The notes under the pieces are model-generated. The model was not told the DNA's origin and ran no database searches. It worked only from the letters and a program-made list of their open reading frames with translations. The translations under genes and the position numbers were made by a program. This document shows, piece after piece, positions 51,785 to 59,429 of a stretch of DNA of 64,000 bases (its first letter is position 1; each line of letters opens with the position of its first letter). This DNA comes from CALOFP01 sp942492635 (GTDB lineage: Bacteria; UBP6; UBA1177; CALOFP01): assembly GCA_942492635.1 (NCBI GenBank), contig CALOFP010000003.1, forward strand, positions 1,364,001-1,428,000, given 5' to 3'.

Positions 51785-53593
51785 TCAATCTTCCGGATAG
51801 TAGCGACGGCTACCTTTCGCATCGGGATTATCTGATAGGTAGGCAACAATCTCTTCAAGAAAATATTTTCCATATTTTTTGTACTTCCTCAAACCGAGCC
51901 CTTTAATCCTGAGCATCTCTCCCATATCTTCAGGAAGAACGGCGCTCATCTCCTTGAGTGTCTTATCTGAAAATATGATGTAGGGAGGCACACCCTCGTT
52001 GTAGGCAAGCTCCCTTCTCAGTCTCCGGAGCCGTTCGAAAAGATCGCTGTCCTGCTTCATCTCAATGCGCCACTCTTTCTTGAAAACTTTCTCGCTTCCC
52101 TTCAGGACGCGCATCCCTCTCTCGGTAACGCTGAGAACCGGATATTTCCCGTCCGAAAGCTCAAGATAGTTTTCCGATATGAGAAATTGTATCAAATCTC
52201 CGATAATTTTTTTGGGATAAACCTCCATGATGCCGTAGGTGCTCAGCTGTTCGAACCCGAACTCCTGGACTCTTTTGTCCTTGGATCCCTTGAGTACCAT
52301 CGCAACCATGGCGGCTCCAAAGCGCTCCTTCATTCGCTTTACGCAGGAGAGTATCTTCTGGGTGTCGATTGTCACATCCCGCCGCTCTCTCGTGTCGTTG
52401 CAGTTCGAACAGTTTCCGCATTCGTCGGCTGTTGATGATTCGCCGAAATAGGAGAGTATGTAACTGCGTAGACAGCCGTCTGTGTGGCAGTAACCTACCA
52501 TGCGATTCAATCTCTCGGTAGACATGCGCTTCACTTCGTCGTCCGCTTCGGATTCCTCTATGAAGTAGCGCTGGGTATTCACATCATTTGGCGCAAACAG
52601 CATAATACATTCGCCTGGTTCACCGTCCCTTCCGGCTCGTCCAGCCTCCTGGTAGTAGGATTCGAGATCACCGGGCATGTTGTAGTGTACAACCCACCTG
52701 ACGTTGCTCTTGTCGATTCCCATTCCGAAGGCGTTCGTCGCAATCATGACCTGGATGTCGTCGTAGAGAAACGCCTCCTGCATCTCCTTTCGCTCGCTGT
52801 CGGAGAGTCCCGCGTGGTAGCGTCCGGCGGCAAATCCGTGTCCCATCAGGTATTCGTGGAGATTTTCAACAGTTTTTCTGGTTGAGGCGTAGACGACCCC
52901 GGTCTGGTTGATCCGGCTTCTCAAAAAACTGAGCAGATACTCCTTCCTGTTCACTCCTCGAAGTACTGAAAATGAAAGGTTGGGTCTGTCGAATCCTCCC
53001 ATATGAACAAGCGGCTTGTTGAGCAGAAGATTTGAAACTATGTCTTCACGCACCTTCTCGGTTGCAGTTGCCGTAAAAGCGGCGACAATGGGGTCCTCCC
53101 TGAGCCGTTTCAGAAATTCGGGAATCCGGAGGTAGCTGGGCCTGAAATCGTGCCCCCACTTACTGACACAGTGCGCTTCGTCGACGGCAACCATGGGAAT
53201 ATTCATTTTCGATACAAGTGTCGAAAAGCTTTCCGTTGAAAGACGCTCGGGAGCAACGTATACAATTTTATACGCTTCTTCGGATATCTTTCTCAGCCTC
53301 TCCACAAACTCCTTTTTCGTAAGGGAGCTGTTGAGGTAGGTGGCGGGAATTCCCATTTCGTGCAACTGATCGACCTGATCTTTCATCAATGAAATCAAGG
53401 GAGAGACAACTATGGTGGTTCCCTTGAAAACAAGTGCGGGGATCTGGTAGCAGATGGATTTTCCGCCTCCAGTGGGAAGAATTCCCAAGGTGTCCTTTCC
53501 GGAAAGAATGCTTTTTACAACCCTTTCCTGAGAACGACGGAAGCTGTCGTATCCGTAGAATTTTTTAAGAAGATCGAGAGCCTTTTCAATCAT
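51785..53593 (-). CDS. recQ: ATP-dependent DNA helicase RecQ
   Basis: 602 aa from the ATG at 53593, 7 bp after the preceding stop; a TTG at 53611 is an alternative. Motifs: LGILPTGGGKSICYQIP (Walker A), VAVDEAHCVSKWGHDFRP (DEAH plus aromatic loop), NAFGMGIDKSNVRWVVHY and YYQEAGRAGRDGEPG. A zinc module with four Cys (TDGCLRSYILSYF ... DECGNCSNC), a winged-helix RQC part and a C-terminal HRDC domain (KTLKEMSAVLPEDMGEMLRI) follow, so it is full length. It unwinds DNA in recombination repair. It is the last gene in a unit with two microcompartment vertex genes. Confidence 0.96.
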   Translation of the reverse strand: MIEKALDLLKKFYGYDSFRRSQERVVKSILSGKDTLGILPTGGGKSICYQIPALVFKGTTIVVSPLISLMKDQVDQLHEMGIPATYLNSSLTKKEFVERLRKISEEAYKIVYVAPERLSTESFSTLVSKMNIPMVAVDEAHCVSKWGHDFRPSYLRIPEFLKRLREDPIVAAFTATATEKVREDIVSNLLLNKPLVHMGGFDRPNLSFSVLRGVNRKEYLLSFLRSRINQTGVVYASTRKTVENLHEYLMGHGFAAGRYHAGLSDSERKEMQEAFLYDDIQVMIATNAFGMGIDKSNVRWVVHYNMPGDLESYYQEAGRAGRDGEPGECIMLFAPNDVNTQRYFIEESEADDEVKRMSTERLNRMVGYCHTDGCLRSYILSYFGESSTADECGNCSNCNDTRERRDVTIDTQKILSCVKRMKERFGAAMVAMVLKGSKDKRVQEFGFEQLSTYGIMEVYPKKIIGDLIQFLISENYLELSDGKYPVLSVTERGMRVLKGSEKVFKKEWRIEMKQDSDLFERLRRLRRELAYNEGVPPYIIFSDKTLKEMSAVLPEDMGEMLRIKGLGLRKYKKYGKYFLEEIVAYLSDNPDAKGSRRYYPED

Positions 53594-53600
53594 ACCGGGA

Positions 53601-53909
53601 TCAGTTTTCAACCCTGTACTGATCGACGATTGCGACTACGGCTGCATCTATTGCGGTGATGGGATTGCCGTCTTTTCCGAAAAGTTCGTCCATTGCAACA
53701 CGTGCGGCATGTCCGAACGAGCATACGACATCCTCACCTACTCCGGCTCCGAGACGGTCGGCGACGACAACTATCTCCATCTCTTCTTTTTTGCCCTTTC
53801 CGCGAAGTTCATCAAGATGGTAGGGACGCACCATAAGCAGTTTTATGCCCTCAACTTTCGGCCATTTGACTGTTGACCACACGTTTCCTATAACTTTACC
53901 CATGAACAT
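53601..53909 (-). CDS. bacterial microcompartment vertex protein, EutN/CcmL family (copy 2)
   Basis: 102 aa from the ATG at 53909, 6 nt after GGGAGG, which overlaps the stop of the previous gene. It has the family start MFMGKVIGNVWSTVKWPKVEG, the strand LMVRPYHLDEL, the turn VVADRLGAGVGEDVVCSFGHAAR, and AIDAAVVAIVDQ at the end, all typical of BMC-P proteins. Such proteins form pentamers that cap the corners of carboxysome-like or metabolosome shells. The gene is 7 bp upstream of recQ. Confidence 0.9.
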   Translation of the reverse strand: MFMGKVIGNVWSTVKWPKVEGIKLLMVRPYHLDELRGKGKKEEMEIVVVADRLGAGVGEDVVCSFGHAARVAMDELFGKDGNPITAIDAAVVAIVDQYRVEN

Positions 53910-53910
53910 G

Positions 53911-54198
53911 TTAAGACCTCCCGTCACTGCGGCTTTCGCCTTCGATAATCATACTGACTGCTGCATCACAAAGAATATGCCTGTTCGGCGGCGGACATAC
54001 CGTGTTTCTGGCACCGCTTCCGAATGAAACCGTTACGATATCGCCCGTTCCGGCGTCCAGATCGTCGTAGCAGACCACCACGTGATCGGTTTCCCTGCCT
54101 TCACCGTCCAGTTCAGCCACCAGGAGAAGCTTTCTGTCATCAAGCTGATCGACCTTTCTGGTCGCCCATACACTGCCGATTACCTTTCCTTTTATCAT
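53911..54198 (-). CDS. bacterial microcompartment vertex protein, EutN/CcmL family (copy 1)
   Basis: 95 aa; ATG at 54198 after GGAGG. The same family pattern: MIKGKVIGSVWATRKVDQLD, LLLVAELDG, CYDDLDAGTGDIVTVSFGSGAR and CDAAVSMII. It is separated from copy 2 by a single base. The two copies differ in sequence, so they probably build two kinds of pentamer. No shell hexamer (BMC-H) or lumen enzyme is found in this window. Confidence 0.9.
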   Translation of the reverse strand: MIKGKVIGSVWATRKVDQLDDRKLLLVAELDGEGRETDHVVVCYDDLDAGTGDIVTVSFGSGARNTVCPPPNRHILCDAAVSMIIEGESRSDGRS

Positions 54199-54412
54199 AT
54201 TGCCTCCGGAAAATATTCATTGTATATAATGCTCATGAAATTTATTTTTTCAAGTTTTTGATACAATGCAACAATTATCAAAACTTGACATCTTCAACGC
54301 TTTCATAAATGATTTTGTTGATAAAGTCGCGATTAAGAGAGAGATCAAAGATTCGACGGCTTTTTCAAAGGAATCATAAACCTCAACCGGTCATTTTTCA
54401 TATGGAGAAGAG

Positions 54413-55375
54413 TTGAAAAAATTCAAAAAAGTAATCGAACGTGATTTTCCGTTTCTCAGGGGATCGAGGGTACTTGTCGCCGTCAGCGGCGGTGTGGATT
54501 CTCTGTTCCTTCTCCGTCAGCTCGCCGATTTGAGAAAAGGAATGAAAATTTCAGTCGGTGCCATACACATAAATCACAACCTGCGACCAGAAAGTTCAGA
54601 TGAGGCGCTGTTTGTTCAAAAGTGCTGTGATGAACTGAAAATTCCACTTTCAGTAAGGGAAATCCCCAAATCCTTCTGGGCAGAACGTTCAAACATGGAG
54701 GAGCGGGCGAGATCGGAACGCTACCGATTTTTCAAGGATAGTGCGGCTGAGGGCGACTACCGCTACATTGCCACAGCCCACCACATGGACGATCAGGTGG
54801 AGACTATCCTGATGCGTCTTTTCGATCGAGGTTCCGGCGTTCGCGGTCTCAAGGGAATCGAAACCTTTCGCAAAGAGGGGGAAATTACATACATCCGTCC
54901 CCTTCTTCTCTTTTCAAAAAGGGAGATCGAGGAGATCATGCTGGAAAAACCGCACGTTTTCGACAGCTCCAACATGGATACCGACATCAGGCGCAACCAC
55001 TACCGGTTGAACATTATTCCTCAGCTTGAAAAACTGCTCCCCTCGGGATTCAAGGAGAAACTTGTCAGGTTATCGAGAAATATTTCCAGGGAAGAGGAGT
55101 TCTCCTCATCAATGGCCCTGAGATTCTGGAAATCGTTCAAAAAGGAGGACGGAAGCTACCTTATTCCGAGAAATGAGATCGAAATGGAGGGGGAAGCCTT
55201 CTGGACAAGTGCCCTCAGTCACCTTTTCAGCATCGAAAAGGGATTCAGTCACTCAACCGAAACCCTCGTCGACTTTGCAAGATTTTTAAATAAGAGGGAT
55301 CCTGCGAAGGCCAATTACAGCCCGTTCAATGTTGAAAGAGACAGAAATTCCGTACGCCTTAAGAGGGAGGAGTAA
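54413..55375 (+). CDS. tilS: tRNA(Ile)-lysidine synthetase TilS
   Basis: 320 aa with a TTG start at 54413, placed 5 nt after GGAG; no in-frame ATG precedes the domain. The PP-loop is VLVAVSGGVDSLFLLRQL, followed by AIHINHNLRPESSDEA, TAHHMDDQVETILMRLFDRGSG and the RRNHYRLNIIPQL motif. It adds lysine to cytidine 34 of tRNA-Ile(CAU). The protein has the short form without the extended C-terminal domain of E. coli TilS. The next gene starts immediately after its stop codon. Confidence 0.94.
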   Translation: MKKFKKVIERDFPFLRGSRVLVAVSGGVDSLFLLRQLADLRKGMKISVGAIHINHNLRPESSDEALFVQKCCDELKIPLSVREIPKSFWAERSNMEERARSERYRFFKDSAAEGDYRYIATAHHMDDQVETILMRLFDRGSGVRGLKGIETFRKEGEITYIRPLLLFSKREIEEIMLEKPHVFDSSNMDTDIRRNHYRLNIIPQLEKLLPSGFKEKLVRLSRNISREEEFSSSMALRFWKSFKKEDGSYLIPRNEIEMEGEAFWTSALSHLFSIEKGFSHSTETLVDFARFLNKRDPAKANYSPFNVERDRNSVRLKREE

Positions 55376-56443
55376 ATGGCAAGAGTGATAATTGTGGCCT
55401 CAATCTTCCTCACGGTCTACTCGTTTCTAAACATCTTCTTCATCCTGAAAATTCCGAAAATAAGGAAGAATGGAAGATTTGTCTTTCGCCTTTTTTCAAT
55501 TATCTTCGCAACGACACCTTTCATCTTCATCGCCTCATCAAGAAACGGTCACCATCTCACCAGCATTGTGTCAGGCAACATCGGTTACACCTGGCTCGCA
55601 TTCGTTTTCCTGTTTCTGTTCGCCTTTCCGCTCTCTCTCATCATCCTTAAGATTGCAAAGAAAAAACGGAATTTCGCTTTTCCGGCATCCATTCTTATCG
55701 CTCTTTTCATTCTGCTCTACGGAAGGTATGAATCTCAACACATTAGAGCGGAGTTCGTAAAAATCGAGACGGATAAAATTACCGAACCCAAAATCCGCAT
55801 CGTACAGATTTCCGATATCCACTTCAGTCCCCTGACGGGAAGAAACTTTGCAGAAAAAGTCAGAGATATAGTCAACTCTCTTTCACCGGACATTGTGGTT
55901 TCCACCGGTGATCTGATTGATCGAGGGATCAGGCATCCCAAGGAGATTGCCGCAATTCTAAGAACAATCGAGGCGCCTCTAGGTAAATACGCCGTTACCG
56001 GAAATCATGAATTTTACTACGGAATGAGAGAAAGCATACGTTTTACCTGGGCTTCAGGATTCACCCTTCTTCGGGGCAGATCTATCGTAAAGGAGGGCCT
56101 TACCATAGCCGGTGTTGACGATCAATCCCCTTTTTTTGAGGAGAAGAGACCTCTTCACATTGTTCCCGGCTGCTATACAGTTCTTCTCAAACACAGACCG
56201 TTCCCTGAGGACGGTGTGGACGGAACCATCGATCTTCAGCTCTCCGGCCACACACACGGAGGCCAGATTTTTCCCTTCTCCCTTTTCGTAATGATCCCCT
56301 ACCCCAGAATAAGGGGAATGTACACCAACGGAGACGGAACAAAGATCTACGTCAACCGAGGAACCGGCACATGGGGACCTCCCATCCGGTTTTTCTCACC
56401 GCCGGAGATAACGGTTATAGATCTTTTCAACCCTTCCAAATAA
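55376..56443 (+). CDS. membrane-anchored calcineurin-like metallophosphoesterase (YkuE type)
   Basis: 355 aa; ATG after GGGAGGAG, directly abutting tilS. Four N-terminal transmembrane helices (~1-125) precede the phosphoesterase domain: IVQISDIHFSPLTGR, VVSTGDLIDRG, VTGNHEFYYG and LSGHTHGGQIFPF, the full metal-site set. Relatives act on phospholipid-linked substrates at the membrane; the substrate here is unknown. Confidence 0.92.
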   Translation: MARVIIVASIFLTVYSFLNIFFILKIPKIRKNGRFVFRLFSIIFATTPFIFIASSRNGHHLTSIVSGNIGYTWLAFVFLFLFAFPLSLIILKIAKKKRNFAFPASILIALFILLYGRYESQHIRAEFVKIETDKITEPKIRIVQISDIHFSPLTGRNFAEKVRDIVNSLSPDIVVSTGDLIDRGIRHPKEIAAILRTIEAPLGKYAVTGNHEFYYGMRESIRFTWASGFTLLRGRSIVKEGLTIAGVDDQSPFFEEKRPLHIVPGCYTVLLKHRPFPEDGVDGTIDLQLSGHTHGGQIFPFSLFVMIPYPRIRGMYTNGDGTKIYVNRGTGTWGPPIRFFSPPEITVIDLFNPSK

Positions 56444-56526
56444 GCAACCATTTAAAAAAAATATTAGATAATTTAATTATTACATCTATAATATTTTCAT
56501 ATTTATGAAATATTATGGAGAGCCGA

Positions 56527-57699
56527 ATGAAAAACCCATTTATTTTTCTTGCCGTTATCATCGCATTTTTCATACTGGGATGTTCTGACGACAGTTCGGG
56601 TAAAGACGAAAAAGAAGTTCAAGATACAACTACCGATCAGGATCATATCCAGGATGATGAAAAAATCGATACAGATCCCGATGCAGATGTGGACGAAGAA
56701 CCGATAAAGAGCGTTACTCTCTACAACTTCAAAGATGCAGCTCCCTGGTATCAGTGTCCTGAAGAGGATTTTCCCGAGGATGTCGTAGTGGTTACAGCCT
56801 TCGATCAGGCCGACCACTACTTTGCAGGAGAAGATAACAAGAGAGATATCGAAGCTGATGTAACGTTTCCTGCAGAGAAAAACTGGGCCCAGGTGGGCCT
56901 GATGCTCAAGCTGGAGTGTCCTGAAAACGGCCTCTGTGACCACTGGGACCGCACGGGAAGCATCCAGCTCATAAAGAATGCGGATGATGAAGAGAAGCGT
57001 GAGGTAATCGAGATCACCCGCCACATAACTCCCTATCGCTTGGCAATGTGCGAATACATTGATGTTACCGAAATGGCGCATCTCTTCACAGGCAAGCAGA
57101 AACTAAAATCGTTCATCGACACATGGGTAGGCCCCGGGCACGATCAGGGCGAAGGATGGAGAATAACAGTCAAATTTGTCTTCTATCCCGGAGAAAAGAA
57201 GACAGCGGATGAAGTTATAAACATCTGGGGATTCAAGAATACAACTGTCGGCGAAATGGAACCTGAAAAGAGCGTGGATTCACAGTACGAACCGGTAGAA
57301 GTCACCATCCCCAAGGAAGCAAAAAGAGTAGTCGCACATCTTACAACCACAGGGCACTCATTCAACAACACCCTCAACTGCGCAGAATTCTGTGAAATGC
57401 GCCACGACATAATCGTAAATGATGAGATTGTCTCCTCCACCAATCCATGGAGAGCCGACTGCGACCAGAATCCCGTTTCGAATCAGTACGGGACATGGAA
57501 ATATCCGCGAAACGGATGGTGCCCCGGAGCGATATCGGTCGGCAAAATGGTGGATATTAGCGACGAAGTGAAGATCGGCGACAAAAACCTGTTCGACTTC
57601 GACATCCTTTTGAAAGACGGAAGCGTATACGAAAACACCAACCCGAATGATCTCCGTCCCTACACTTTCGTTTCATTGAGACTCTACATTTTTAAATAA
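56527..57699 (+). CDS. lipoprotein related to peptide-N-glycosidase F
   Basis: 390 aa from the ATG at 56527 (GGAG 8 nt upstream); an ATG at 56515 lacks a site. Lipobox FFILGCSDD, then an acidic spacer (~20-60). The folded part shows the two jelly-roll halves of the PNGase F family: LKLECPENGLCDHWDRTG with the Cys-Asp-x-Trp-Asp catalytic-region pattern, then AHLTTTGHSFNNTLNCAEFC and NQYGTWKYPRNGWCPG. PNGase F removes N-linked glycans from proteins. The match is by motif; the exact catalytic residues could not all be confirmed. Confidence 0.75.
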   Translation: MKNPFIFLAVIIAFFILGCSDDSSGKDEKEVQDTTTDQDHIQDDEKIDTDPDADVDEEPIKSVTLYNFKDAAPWYQCPEEDFPEDVVVVTAFDQADHYFAGEDNKRDIEADVTFPAEKNWAQVGLMLKLECPENGLCDHWDRTGSIQLIKNADDEEKREVIEITRHITPYRLAMCEYIDVTEMAHLFTGKQKLKSFIDTWVGPGHDQGEGWRITVKFVFYPGEKKTADEVINIWGFKNTTVGEMEPEKSVDSQYEPVEVTIPKEAKRVVAHLTTTGHSFNNTLNCAEFCEMRHDIIVNDEIVSSTNPWRADCDQNPVSNQYGTWKYPRNGWCPGAISVGKMVDISDEVKIGDKNLFDFDILLKDGSVYENTNPNDLRPYTFVSLRLYIFK

Positions 57700-57753
57700 A
57701 ATTTACTTTCTTTCTAATTTCCGCATTTAATCTTAAAACTAAATAAAATATTC

Positions 57754-57782
57754 TTGATTTAAAATTCCAAGAATCATATACT
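57754..57782 (+). promoter_or_regulatory. promoter of the first RCC1-type lipoprotein
   Basis: TTGATT (57754-57759), 17-bp spacer, TATACT (57777-57782). The same motif recurs ahead of the tandem paralogue at 62324-62352. Confidence 0.6.
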
Positions 57783-57838
57783 GTCGAGCCTTATCAAAAG
57801 AAAAGATAATTAATTGATACATTCTCAGGAGTTTAGGC

Positions 57839-59429
57839 ATGAATGAAAAATTTATCATACGACTCTTTATTTTCTCGATTTTAACCTCTATTTTCGCTTT
57901 CTCCGGCTGCGGCAACAGCAAAAAGAAGAACATTGACGACAACCAGTCGTCATCTGAAACTGTTTCAAAAAACCTCAAAGGATTTATCCAGAAAGGTCCT
58001 TTTATCCAGGGCAGCGAAATCAAGGTCCAGGAACTGGATTCGTCACTTGTGCCCAAGGGAACGACGTTTCTTACGGAAACGGAAAATGATTTCGGAGGAT
58101 TCACTCTCGACAAGGGCTTCTCATCGCCATTTCTCGAAGTAACCGCATCCGGTTTCTACTTTGATGAGGTCAGAGGGAAACTTTCCGAAGCGGGAATCAG
58201 GTTCAAAGTTCTTTCAAAACCCTCGGAGAACAAACCGGTCAACATAAACATCCTGACAACGCTGGAAAGAGAGCGAATCAAACATTTGATAAATGAACAG
58301 AACAAATCATTTGAAGAGGCAAGAGTTCAGGCGGAAAGGGAAATTCTCGATATCTTCCACATTCCGGACCAGATAAATTCCAATTTCCAGGAGATGGATA
58401 TAGCCAGGAAGGGAGAGGCAAACGCTGTTCTTCTCGCCATTTCAGCTATTCTACAGGGAACAAAAAGCGTGGCTGAACTCTCTGAAATGATTTCAAAAAT
58501 CTCACAGGACATAAAAACAGACGGAACACTCGATAACGGAACGTTCATTAACACGATTACCGAAAGCAACAGAAATCTCAACCTGCCTCAAATTCGGGAC
58601 AATCTATTCAAAAGATACGAATCATTGGGACTCACAATCGATGTTCCCAAATTCGAAGATTACGTAGACAGCGACGGCGACACGGTAATCAACAAATACG
58701 ATTTCACAATTAACCTTACTCCCGTTGAAAATGCGGAATTAAAAACCGACTACACATCAGAGGAAGTTACAATAGTGCTTCCTCCTTCCGTTCAAACTGC
58801 AGAAGCAACTGTAGACAACGGAACCGTTGTTGTAAATGGAACTGAAGCCGATGATCATGCCACAGTAAAAGCTGGTGACAAAGTGTCGGTAAAGCTCACA
58901 GCAAGCCTGGATTACAACAGTGAAGTCAGCTCAACTCTCTATGTCGCCTACCCCGAAAATCAGCTTAACGCAGGTATCTTTTCAGTAACAACAAGAGGTG
59001 ACGAGTACTTCACTCTTGCGGACGAAACTGTTACTGATGCAGATCTCAATATCGAATACACATCAAAAGAACAGCTGATCGTTCTTCCCGAGAGCATAAA
59101 AAATGCCACCGCAGCAATCGATAACGGAACACTGGTCGTCAACGGAACAGAGAGCGGCACAAGTGCCGAAGTCAAAAACGGTGACAAAATTGCCATTGCA
59201 ATCACTTCATCATCGAATCTTAATGAAACCGTAAAGTCAGAACTTACAGTCAGCTACGAAGGAAACCACAACATCTCCTGCGAATTTTCCGTAACAACGA
59301 GAGTTCAGGGTTACATCGGACTTGAAAATGAAATTCTTCAGCTGGTTGAAGCCGACAAATTCTATACGACAAAGGAAAGAGAAGTTAATTTCCCCGCGAA
59401 CATATCCGAAGCCACAATAAAAATCGAAA
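57839..59429 (+). repeat. first copy of a ~1.6-kb (or longer) tandem duplication
   Basis: Positions correspond to 62410-64000 at a constant offset of 4571 bases with no insertion or deletion over the whole visible length. Identity is high throughout and near-complete in long stretches of the beta-domain region. Confidence 0.9.

Noticed and set aside
57739..58113. 124-aa leftward frame over the RCC1 gene start
   Set aside because: Antisense of the signal peptide and N-terminal domain; a similar shadow recurs in the duplicate only because the DNA is duplicated.
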